Below are positions 23,886 to 30,771 of a DNA stretch of 41,976 nt, one piece after another. Origin of the DNA: an uncultured Thermomicrobiales bacterium (GTDB lineage Bacteria; Chloroflexota; Chloroflexia; Thermomicrobiales; UBA6265); the NCBI GenBank assembly GCA_902806405.1, contig CADCWL010000031.1:1-41976 (forward strand), read 5' to 3'. Position 1 is the first letter of the stretch; each line of letters begins with the position of its first letter. The translations under genes and the position numbers were made by a program. The notes under the pieces were generated by a model that saw only the letters and a program-made list of their open reading frames with translations, ran no database searches and was not told where the DNA came from.

Positions 23886-24764
23886 ATGGCGGTGCGCGGG
23901 CGGCTCCTAGTCGGTATCCAGACGCCGGCGACTCGGACCTGGCCGGAGATGGTTTCGCTCTGGGAACGGGTCGAGGCGCTCGGGTTCGACAGCGCCTGGC
24001 TGCCGGACCACTTCGTGCCGCCGTACCGGCCGGAGGGGCCGCTGCTCGAGGCGTGGACGCTGCTGGCGGCGCTGGCGATGCGGACGCAGCGGCTGCGCGT
24101 CGGAATACTGGTCTCGTCCAACACGTTCCGCCACCCGCCGCTGCTCGCCAAGCAGGCGGCAACGGTCGACCACCTCTCCGGCGGCCGGCTGGAGCTGGGC
24201 CTCGGCGCGGGCTGGTTCGCGGCGGAGCACCAGATGTTCGGGCTGGAGCTGCCGGCCGCCCCCGAGTTGGTGGCGCGGTTCAGGGAGGCGGTGGCGGTCG
24301 TCGATCTCCTGCTACGGCAGGACGTAACGACGTACGACGGGCGCTTCTACCGGGTGCGGGAAGCGCCCTTCCGACCGGCGCCGGTCCAGCGCCCGCGCCC
24401 GCCGCTGACGCTCGGCGCCCACGGGCCGACGATGCTTGGAATCGTGGCCGAGTACGCCGACCGCTGGAACTCGACCGGAACCGTCGCCGAGATGGCGGCC
24501 CGCAACCGTCTCCTTGACGAGCGCTGCGCGACCATGGGCCGCGACCCAGACGCCGTCCTCCGCTCGCACCTCTACGTCGCGGCGCAGCTCCCGAACGAGC
24601 GCCCCTGGGACTCGCCGGAGGCGTTCCGCGACTTCGTCGGCCGCTTCCGGGAGGCGGGCGTCGCCGAGTTCCTGCTCCAACCGCCCCCGCCGGAGCGGTT
24701 CGCGACGGTGGAGCGGATTGCCGCCGAGGTCATCCCGGCGCTTCGCTCCGAGGCAGCTGCGTAG
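23886..24764 (+). CDS. Luciferase-like (LLM class) flavin/F420-dependent oxidoreductase
   Basis: A protein of about 290 residues. The ATG at 23886 abuts its CGGAG site, so the GTG two codons later (23892) may be the true start. The TIM-barrel pattern is complete: LLVGIQTPATRTWPEMVSLW, LGFDSAWLPDHFVPP, LLAALAMRTQRLRVGILVSS, PPLLAKQAATVDHLSGGRLE and LGLGAGWFAAEHQMFGLELP, ending REAGVAEFLLQPP. These match the F420-type branch, in which a deazaflavin or FMN is bound in the barrel and substrates range from alcohols to sulfonates. It follows the sugar ABC genes but is separated from them by a hairpin. A link to sulfur-compound use is only suggested by the sulfatase nearby. Confidence 0.88.
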   Translation: MAVRGRLLVGIQTPATRTWPEMVSLWERVEALGFDSAWLPDHFVPPYRPEGPLLEAWTLLAALAMRTQRLRVGILVSSNTFRHPPLLAKQAATVDHLSGGRLELGLGAGWFAAEHQMFGLELPAAPELVARFREAVAVVDLLLRQDVTTYDGRFYRVREAPFRPAPVQRPRPPLTLGAHGPTMLGIVAEYADRWNSTGTVAEMAARNRLLDERCATMGRDPDAVLRSHLYVAAQLPNERPWDSPEAFRDFVGRFREAGVAEFLLQPPPPERFATVERIAAEVIPALRSEAAA

Positions 24765-24814
24765 GGGAGCGATGCGCGGCTGCCGCAACACCGAGCGAAC
24801 GCCACGCCAGTGGC

Positions 24815-24820
24815 TATACT
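24815..24820 (+). promoter_or_regulatory. Candidate -10 element (GCTATACT motif) before yggT
   Basis: TATACT within TGGCTATACTTTCGG, 64 bp before the yggT start. The same GCTATACT core precedes two other genes (28282-28287 minus, 28346-28351 plus). No clear -35 is seen 16-18 bp upstream. Confidence 0.4.
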
Positions 24821-24883
24821 TTCGGAGCGCGCGGACGCCGCGAACGGCGATCTCTCCCCGCGACGACAAGGAACAGTGTCTCG

Positions 24884-25144
24884 ATGGGTACACAGCTCGC
24901 CGGCCTCATCCTCTGGGTCCTGCAGATCTTCAGCTTCGCCCTGATCGGCCGGGCGCTCCTCTCCTGGTTCGACCCATTCGCCCGTTGGCCGATCAGCCGC
25001 GCCCTCTACGATGCGACGGAGTGGTTCGTGGCACCGATTCGACAGGTTGTGCCCCGGATCGGGATGATCGACATCTCGTTCATCGTGGCGTTCTTCCTGC
25101 TCCGGATGCTCCAGAGCCTGCTCGAAACGGCGCTCATCGGATAG
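24884..25144 (+). CDS. yggT: YggT-family membrane protein
   Basis: This 86-residue protein starts at an ATG at 24884 (AAGGA about 10 bases upstream). Two membrane segments are visible (LILWVLQIFSFALIGRALLS and IDISFIVAFFLLRMLQSLL). Between them is the family-defining region LSWFDPFARWPISRALYD followed by PIRQVVPRIGMID. YggT proteins are widespread small inner-membrane proteins, often near cell-division or cofactor genes (ylmG in Gram-positives, CCB3 in plastids), and their role is still debated. Here it heads a group of three small genes in the same direction, followed by a small one-helix protein and a small charged protein. Confidence 0.88.
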   Translation: MGTQLAGLILWVLQIFSFALIGRALLSWFDPFARWPISRALYDATEWFVAPIRQVVPRIGMIDISFIVAFFLLRMLQSLLETALIG

Positions 25145-25214
25145 GCGGAGAGCGGCGAAGCCGGGTCCGCGTTCAGGGCGGCCGCGTGGTGGCGCGGCAG
25201 AGGAGGCACACCCC

Positions 25215-25337
25215 GTGGCCAAGTTCGCGAAGTACTTCTACTGGCTCTACGCGCTGATCTTGGTCGTGCTCGTCGGCCTCGCGGTGTACACCCTCTTCGG
25301 GGGGTTCGCCCACGAGTACATAGACCCGGCGATGTAG
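25215..25337 (+). CDS. Small single-helix membrane protein (40 residues)
   Basis: It starts at a GTG at 25215 behind AGAGGAGG, a near-perfect ribosome site, and ends at the TAG at 25335. The product begins with VAKFAKYFYWLY, followed by the membrane helix ALILVVLVGLAVYTLF and a short tail (FAHEYIDPAM). I know of no family for it. The strong ribosome site, coding-like third positions and location between yggT and another small gene support it as real. It may be an accessory subunit of a membrane complex, like other one-helix microproteins. Confidence 0.6.
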   Translation: MAKFAKYFYWLYALILVVLVGLAVYTLFGGFAHEYIDPAM

Positions 25338-25381
25338 TCCGGTTCGGTCGTGGCGCGACCTGATCCGGAGGAACGACGGCC

Positions 25382-25516
25382 ATGGCCGACAAACGCGCGA
25401 CGCCCAAGGTGCCGCTGGTTCCGGACGACCTCCACCCGACCGAGGGCGCCAAGGAGCCGGGCGAGGACGCGGACGGGCTGCTGCCGCTCTATCTTGAGGG
25501 GCCGGCTAAGGGGTAG
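25382..25516 (+). CDS. Small charged soluble protein (44 residues), unknown
   Basis: It runs from an ATG at 25382, with GGAGGAA 8 bases upstream, to the TAG at 25514. The product MADKRATPKVPLVPDDLHPT continues with an acidic, Gly- and Pro-rich stretch and ends LLPLYLEGPAKG. It looks intrinsically disordered and has no recognisable domain. It is 44 bp behind the one-helix gene and in the same direction, so the two are likely cotranscribed with yggT. Confidence 0.55.
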   Translation: MADKRATPKVPLVPDDLHPTEGAKEPGEDADGLLPLYLEGPAKG

Positions 25517-25659
25517 CGGGGGCTCGTGTCCTCGTCGCCCAAGATCGGGAACGCCGGCCGGACGCCGGGTGCCTGTGCGTCGCGGAGCGCGGCCTCTCGA
25601 ACCCTAGGTTTGGGAACGGTGACGCCGCCGACCGGTTCTCCAAGTGCGGGTTGCGGTCC

Positions 25660-27615
25660 TCAGCTTCCGGTCGCGCGGGTTCCAAGCTCCGGTCGAGTCG
25701 CTCCGGTCTGTTCATTTGTGGTGGCCGCCGTGCCCGTGGCCGCGTCTCTGTTGCCCGCTCCGTGACGGCCGTCCTGCTCCAGCCCCAGCCCGACCAGGCG
25801 CATCAAGCGGAGGGCGTTGGTCGTCGTCGCCACCCCCGGCCGGACGCGGTAGTCGAAGGTCATGGTGGGGCCGTCGTCGCCGTCGCGGACCGTGTCGAGG
25901 AGGTGGACGGCGCGGGCGGCGGCGGCCAACTCCGGCGCGTCGGCGAGCGCAAGGTCGTGGGTGGAGACGGCGCCGAGCGCGCCCCGCTCGACGAGGTGGG
26001 CGATGATCCGCCGCGCTGCGATCTGCCGCTCGGCCGTGTTCGTCCCCTGCAAGATCTCGTCGAGCAGGTAGAGGAGGCGCGGCCCGCCGGCCGCCGCTGC
26101 GGAATCCGAGAGGCGGTCGGCGGCGTCGACGACCAGCTTCAGGCGCTGCAGCTCTGCCATGAAGAAGGAGACGCCGCGCTCCAAGGAGTCCTGGACGCGG
26201 ACGCTCGTCCAGAGCGCGACGGGCGGCATGCGGCAGGTTTCGGCGCAGACCGGACCGCCGGCGCCGGCAAGGACGGCGTTGACGCCGATCGCCCGCAGCA
26301 GCGTGCTCTTGCCTGACATGTTCGACCCGGTCACCAGGAGGAACGTCCCCGGCGGACCGATCACCGCGTCGTTGACAACGCGGACGTCGTCGCGGAGCAG
26401 GGGGTGGCCGAGGTTGCGAGCCGCGAAGGCGTCGGCGGCCGGGTCGAGGTCGGGGAAGACCCAGGCGGGGTTGTCGTGGGTGAGGTTTGCCAGGGCGGCC
26501 AGCGCCTCCGCCTCGCCGAGCGTCGCCAGCCAGCCGCGGACGCGGCGCCCGGCCGTCGACTGCCAGCGCTCTACCGCGGCAAGGACGTGGACGTCCCACA
26601 TCGTGAGCGCCTGGATCGGGAGGTAGATGGGGGCGGTTGGCGGGATCGGCAGCCCGGCGAGACGGCTGAGGCGCCGCAGCAGCGCGGGCGCAGGCTGCCC
26701 GCCGGCGCCGAGGTCTGTTTGGATCCGACGCATGGCAGCTGAGGCGAAGCGGGTCTCGGTCAGCAGCTCGAGCTGGGCGGCGTCCCCGAGCAGGGCGCGG
26801 TGGCGGGAGGCAACGCGGGCGAGGATGCCGTAGACGGGCCGGGCGACGGTTTGGCTGATGAGCAGGTTGCCGATGAGGGGGACCGCCCAGTAGGGACGCG
26901 TGGTCAGCCCGAGGACCTGAGCCGCCGCCAGCGCCGCGAGCGCGAGGGGGCCAGCCCACGACGCCCAGCGTAGCCACGGGCGGGGTGCCAGCCATGGCTC
27001 CCCCTCCGCCCAGGCGAGGAACGGCTCCGGGTCCGCCCGGTCGGCGGCCGCGAGCCGGCCGCGCAACTCCAGTTCCTGGCGCAGCTCCAGCGCCGGCGCG
27101 AGCTCGGCGACGGCGGTCTGGCGGTCGCGGACCGTCGCCGTGTCGGCGGGGGCCAGGAGCCAGTCGGCAAGGACGGCCTCCCCCATCGGCGTCGCGGGCG
27201 TCTCCAGGAGCTGGGCGAGCGACGCCCGGCCAAAGAGGTCCAGGTCGGCGGCGTAGGGGTGGTCGGCGGCCGCGCGCGTGGAATGGCGCAGCGGCAGCCC
27301 CGCCCATTCGCGGGCGACCCGCATCGCCGCCTCGTTGTTGATCTCCGTGAGGGTCGTCGCCCGTCGCCGGCGGCCTCCCAGCCGCGCGTGGAAAACCGCC
27401 AGGGCAACGAAGATCGCGAGCAGCGTGGTCCCCGCTCCGATCGCGACGGGGCGGTCCGACCAAAGGCCCCAGGCGAGGACGGAGGCGCCCGCGGCGAAGG
27501 CGAGCAGCCGCAGGTTGGCGACCAGGTTCCAGCGTCGGCTCAGCCCGTCCCGCTCGGCGCCGAAGCGGTCGCGGCGGGCGCGGTAGACGGCGGTAGGGGA
27601 GGGGGATGGACTCAC
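25660..27615 (-). CDS. Membrane-anchored MutS-like ATPase
   Basis: A 651-residue protein taken from the GTG at 27615 (AGGGG upstream; the frame is open further to 27795, so the start is uncertain). The N-terminus carries two membrane segments (NLRLLAFAAGASVLAWGLWS and PVAIGAGTTLLAIFVALAV). Another hydrophobic pair lies near 230-270 (GPLALAALAAAQVLGL, AVPLIGNLLI). The C-terminal 250 residues are a MutS ATPase: Walker A GSNMSGKST with Lys436, Walker B YLLDEILQGTNT with Asp519-Glu520, and the H-loop-like AVSTHDLALAD. The mismatch-recognition and connector domains of MutS are absent, so ordinary mismatch repair is unlikely. This belongs to the divergent membrane-bound MutS-related proteins whose role is not established. 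Confidence 0.85.
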   Translation of the reverse strand: MSPSPSPTAVYRARRDRFGAERDGLSRRWNLVANLRLLAFAAGASVLAWGLWSDRPVAIGAGTTLLAIFVALAVFHARLGGRRRRATTLTEINNEAAMRVAREWAGLPLRHSTRAAADHPYAADLDLFGRASLAQLLETPATPMGEAVLADWLLAPADTATVRDRQTAVAELAPALELRQELELRGRLAAADRADPEPFLAWAEGEPWLAPRPWLRWASWAGPLALAALAAAQVLGLTTRPYWAVPLIGNLLISQTVARPVYGILARVASRHRALLGDAAQLELLTETRFASAAMRRIQTDLGAGGQPAPALLRRLSRLAGLPIPPTAPIYLPIQALTMWDVHVLAAVERWQSTAGRRVRGWLATLGEAEALAALANLTHDNPAWVFPDLDPAADAFAARNLGHPLLRDDVRVVNDAVIGPPGTFLLVTGSNMSGKSTLLRAIGVNAVLAGAGGPVCAETCRMPPVALWTSVRVQDSLERGVSFFMAELQRLKLVVDAADRLSDSAAAAGGPRLLYLLDEILQGTNTAERQIAARRIIAHLVERGALGAVSTHDLALADAPELAAAARAVHLLDTVRDGDDGPTMTFDYRVRPGVATTTNALRLMRLVGLGLEQDGRHGAGNRDAATGTAATTNEQTGATRPELGTRATGS

Positions 27616-27682
27616 CGGGGACGGGTTCCCCTCAGCACGGCGATGCGGCGGTTTGGCGATCGATGACGGCGAGCGGGCGCGG

Positions 27683-28252
27683 TCACGAGGCGAACTTCGA
27701 CGCGAACGCGGCCGAGGCCGGAAACGAGCGATCGGGCAGCAGCGGCGGGGCGACCGTCTTGTCGTCGCCGGCCTGAAGGTGAACCCGATAAACATTGCCG
27801 TTGAGGACCAGGATCTCGATCAGGCCCGCATCCGGGCTGGCCAGCCCGGACCCGGAGACGTCGCCGCGAGCGTCAGGGGTGCGCTTCCGGCCCCGGTCGC
27901 GCAGGGGGGTCGACGGGCTGAGGGGCTCGAGCGGGATGTTCGGCGCACCCTCGATGCCGCGCTTGTGCATCGGGCCGAAGCGCTCTGGCAGCAGGGCCAT
28001 CGGGTCCGGCTCAACCGTGTTGGCCTCGCCGAAGAAGACGTCGAGGGGAGCGGTGAAGAGGCACTCACCAAGGGAGGAGACCGCCGGCAACAGACGGGCG
28101 ATGAGATTCATCACGACCGGTGCGTGGTCGATCCCGGGCGCCGTCAACGCGGACAACTCCCCGTCGATGGTCTCGTACCGCTTCCCCTCGCCGTCGGGAA
28201 GGTCGGGCAGGTCCTCGGAGACCGAGCTTCCTTTGGGCTTGCGGATGGCTAT
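27683..28252 (-). pseudogene. Uma2-family (PD-(D/E)xK) nuclease with lost start codon and eroded active-site region
   Basis: The open frame of 189 codons matches the Uma2 length and order: SEDLPDLPDGEGKRYETIDG, GELSALTAPGIDHAPVVMNL, LFTAPLDVFFGEANTVEPD, RGIEGAPNIPLEPLSPSTPL followed by RDRGRK, and a C-terminal LLPDRSFPA. The Asp, Glu and Lys of PD...ExK are present, but the usual EYWLVDP segment reads SGSGLASPD. A good GGAGG site lies 6 bases before codon 1, which is ATA rather than ATG. The first usable start is a TTG at 28156 that would remove about 32 residues. I read it as a recently decayed gene, although weak initiation at ATA cannot be excluded. Uma2 genes are abundant, poorly understood accessory genes in Chloroflexota and Cyanobacteria. 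Confidence 0.55.
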
Positions 28253-28281
28253 GGCGCACCTCCAGCGTCGTCGTCGGCGGG

Positions 28282-28287
28282 AGTATA
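28282..28287 (-). promoter_or_regulatory. Candidate -10 element (GCTATACT motif) before the Uma2-type gene
   Basis: On the minus strand TATACT lies in TCGCTATACTCCCGCC, 30 bp before the ATA codon of the decayed Uma2 gene. It faces away from the matching element at 28346-28351. No convincing -35. Confidence 0.35.
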
Positions 28288-28345
28288 GCGATGGGGACGG
28301 GGAGCGGTCCCGGTGGCAATCACCGCCGGCATGGGGTACGGCCGC

Positions 28346-28351
28346 TATACT
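28346..28351 (+). promoter_or_regulatory. Candidate -10 element (GCTATACT motif) before the small protein / ATP-grasp pair
   Basis: TATACT in CCGCTATACTTCCGCC, 49 bp before the GTG at 28400. It shares GCTATACTT with the site before yggT. The spacing to the start suits a promoter with a short leader. Confidence 0.4.
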
Positions 28352-28399
28352 TCCGCCCGATGACGATGGCAGCGCGCGACCATTAAGGAGTCACCGGAC

Positions 28400-28693
28400 G
28401 TGATCGATCTCCAGGCGGGGGACACCCGCGTCTTCCTGTTCCATAGCCCGAACGCCGCGACCGAGCCGGGGGGGGCGCTGGACGCGGTGAACCAGTGGCT
28501 CAGCAAGGACCGCTCCGCGACCCCGTACGCGAACCTCCGCGTCCGCGACATCACCGTCACGGCGGACGGGGCGGGCGGCATCTACACGACGGTCGTCTGC
28601 AGCCTCGGACGCGTGTCCGAGACGCAGGCGGTCACTCCCCAGCCGCTCATCCGGGAGACGGTCGCGACGGAGACGGTCGGCACGACGGCGTAG
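28400..28693 (+). CDS. Conserved-looking small protein (97 residues), unknown
   Basis: It starts at a GTG at 28400 with AAGGAG 9 bases upstream. The product has a mixed alpha/beta character: MIDLQAGDTRVFLFHSPNA, LDAVNQWLSKDRS, then a likely beta hairpin, RVRDITVTADGAGGIYTTVV, and a flexible Thr/Glu-rich tail (RETVATETVGTTA). No signal peptide or membrane segment. I do not recognise a family. The stop is 4 bases before the ATP-grasp gene, so the two are almost certainly one transcript and may work together, for instance as substrate or partner and ligase. That link is inference. Confidence 0.65.
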   Translation: MIDLQAGDTRVFLFHSPNAATEPGGALDAVNQWLSKDRSATPYANLRVRDITVTADGAGGIYTTVVCSLGRVSETQAVTPQPLIRETVATETVGTTA

Positions 28694-28697
28694 GCGC

Positions 28698-30005
28698 GTG
28701 ACCATCGCCCCCGAACAGGCCAGCAACGCGGTGGCGACTCCGCCGGTCGGGGGGGAACGCCGCCCGCGCGTCCTCCTGCTCACGGGCCCTGCCACGTACC
28801 GCGCCGCCGCCTTTCTCGAGGCTGCTGCTCGGCTCGACCTGGACGTCGTCCGCGGACTCGATTTGCCGGCGGCGCTAGCGGATTACTGGGGCGTACCGCT
28901 TGGGCTCGATTTCGGGCGGCCCGAGGTGGCCGCGGCCGAGCTCATGGCCTACGCGGTCGATCATCCCGTCGATGCCGTCCTCGCGGTCGACGACGGTGCC
29001 ACCCTGGTCGCGGCGGCGGCTGCTGCCCGGCTCGGCCTCCCCCACAACGACCCGGCCTCGGCGCTGGCGGCGCGCGACAAGTTCGTGATGCGGGAGCGGC
29101 TGGCCGCGGCCGGCGTTCCGGTCCCCGCCTATCGTCGCTACCCACTGGGGGCCGACCCGGCGGTGGTCGCGGTGGAGACGGCGTACCCCTGCGTCGTCAA
29201 GCCACTGCGCCTCTCCGGCAGCCGGGGCGTGATCCGCGCCGACGACCCGGCCAGTTTCGTCGCCGCCTGGGAGCGGACCAAGCGTCTCCTCATCGCCGAG
29301 GGGAACGACCCGGCCGAGACCTACCTCCTCGTCGAGCGGTACCTGCCGGGCGTCGAAGTCGCCGTCGAGGGGCTGTTGACCGGCGGCGCGCTGCGGGTGC
29401 TGGCCCTCTTCGACAAGCCGGACCCGCTCGACGGACCGTTCTTCGAGGAGACGATCTACGTCAGCCCCTCCCGTCTGCCGGCCCCGACCCAGGACGCGAT
29501 CGCGGCGCGCACGGCCGAGGCGGCGGCGGCGCTCGGACTGCGGGAAGGGCCGGTCCACGCCGAGCTCCGGATCAACGACGCCGGGGTTTGGCCGATCGAG
29601 CTGGCCGGCCGCTCGATCGGCGGCCTCTGCTCGAGCGTCCTCGAATTCGGGACGGGCATCACCCTGGAGGAGCTTATCCTGCGCCACGCCGTGGGTCTGG
29701 CGCTGCCCGCCGCCGAGCTCGCGGGCGAGGCGGCCGGGGTGATGATGATCCCGATCCCGAAGGGGGGCATGCTGCGGCGGGTGGAGGGTGAGGAGGAAGC
29801 GCGCGCCGTCCCCGGCGTCACGGGCCTGGAGATCACCGCCAAGCTGAACCATCCCCTCGTCCCGCTGCCGGAGGGGGCCAGTTACCTCGGCTTCGTCTTC
29901 GCCCGCGCCGCCACCCCCACCGCCGCCGAGGCGGCGCTGCGGGAGGCGCACGCCCGCCTCCGCTTCTCGATCGAGCCGACGATCGTGCTCTCCCGCAAGA
30001 GCTGA
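28698..30005 (+). CDS. ATP-grasp ligase (carboxylate-amine ligase type)
   Basis: This 435-residue protein starts at a GTG at 28698. It has the three-part ATP-grasp layout. A Rossmann-like N-terminal domain comes first (VLLLTGPATYRAAAFLEAAA, DAVLAVDDGATLVAAAAA). The linker LGLPHNDPASALAARDKFVM is next. Then comes the grasp fold with nucleotide-binding YPCVVKPLRLSGSRGVIRAD, ERYLPGVEVAVEGLL, and the metal site HAELRIND...IELAGRSIGG. A C-terminal domain ends in SIEPTIVLSRKS. The style is that of L-amino-acid ligases (BacD-like) and carbamoyl-phosphate or biotin-carboxylase relatives, which activate a carboxylate as acyl phosphate and join it to an amine. The substrate is unknown. It directly follows the 97-residue protein. 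Confidence 0.88.
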   Translation: MTIAPEQASNAVATPPVGGERRPRVLLLTGPATYRAAAFLEAAARLDLDVVRGLDLPAALADYWGVPLGLDFGRPEVAAAELMAYAVDHPVDAVLAVDDGATLVAAAAAARLGLPHNDPASALAARDKFVMRERLAAAGVPVPAYRRYPLGADPAVVAVETAYPCVVKPLRLSGSRGVIRADDPASFVAAWERTKRLLIAEGNDPAETYLLVERYLPGVEVAVEGLLTGGALRVLALFDKPDPLDGPFFEETIYVSPSRLPAPTQDAIAARTAEAAAALGLREGPVHAELRINDAGVWPIELAGRSIGGLCSSVLEFGTGITLEELILRHAVGLALPAAELAGEAAGVMMIPIPKGGMLRRVEGEEEARAVPGVTGLEITAKLNHPLVPLPEGASYLGFVFARAATPTAAEAALREAHARLRFSIEPTIVLSRKS

Positions 30006-30186
30006 GTGCTTTCGTCCGGTGGGCTGCCGGTGGCGATCGTGTCGTCGTCCCGGCACCGGCGGCAGGTCGCGGCGCCGGTCGGGCGAGTCTGGCGCTCGGG
30101 GAGTGCCGCCCCAGAGGCCGGTGCCGCGCCGATGGGGCTGCCTTCACCGGCGGTGTCTCCGACGCGGTTCCCGTGAGGAGACCAGC

Positions 30187-30570
30187 CTTTCCCAGGATCC
30201 GATCGTCGGCACCGGGACGCTCCCGGTCGGGTCCGAGATCCGCTGCGGTGCCCTGGCAGGGGTGCCGCTTTGGGGGCGCGCTCTCCCGTTCCGCGTCGCC
30301 TTTGCGGTCGGGACACGGCGGGTCTGGGACGGGGGAGGCGCGTGCGCTCGCGACGCTCGTCTTTCCCGGCAGCGCCCAGTTGACCGTCGTCACCCTCTCC
30401 GACGCGGGCGCCGCGCCGGTCGCGATCGTGCTCGCCGCGCTCGGGCGCGACCTCGCCATGTCCTCCACGGCTACTCGCTCGGTGCTCGCCTCCGACGGCG
30501 GGCTTGTGTGCCGCGGTCGCTCCTCGCCTTACCCCTGACCGACGAGGCATGTGGATTGACGATCGCCGAC
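30187..30570 (+). pseudogene. Truncated, frameshifted AzlC-type amino-acid exporter remnant
   Basis: Three pieces of AzlC are in order but in changing frames: EIRCGALAGVPLWGRALPFR then VAFAVGTRR; in the next frame ATLVFPGSAQLTVVTLSDAG then AAPVAIVLAALGRDLAMS; and back in the first frame VPRSLLALPLTDEACGLTIA. AzlC has 'vFaGsaQ....l...aga.pl.ivl.al..nlRh' followed by 'l.a.llTDE', which these match. Only about the first half of the usual 230 residues is present, with two frameshifts and no start codon, and no azlD follows. The remaining bases to 30771 hold nothing that I recognise. Confidence 0.6.
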
Positions 30571-30771
30571 GCCCTGGTCCGACCAGGTGGCGGGGTGGTC
30601 TGCCTCGGCGCCGGGTCGTCTCCGCGTTCGCCACCGCGTCGGGATGGCGGGAAAGATCCGTCTTTGCCTCGTACGAACCGGTCGTCCTCGTCTTTGGCCG
30701 CCTGGTTTCGATGAGTCGGCCACTCATCTGCATCGGAGGACGATCGCCCGCGGCCGTATCGGACGTCTCGA

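Noticed and set aside
28400-28693. Graspetide precursor with its ATP-grasp enzyme
   Set aside because: The ATP-grasp enzyme is of carboxylase or amino-acid-ligase type rather than RimK-like, and the small protein looks folded over most of its length.
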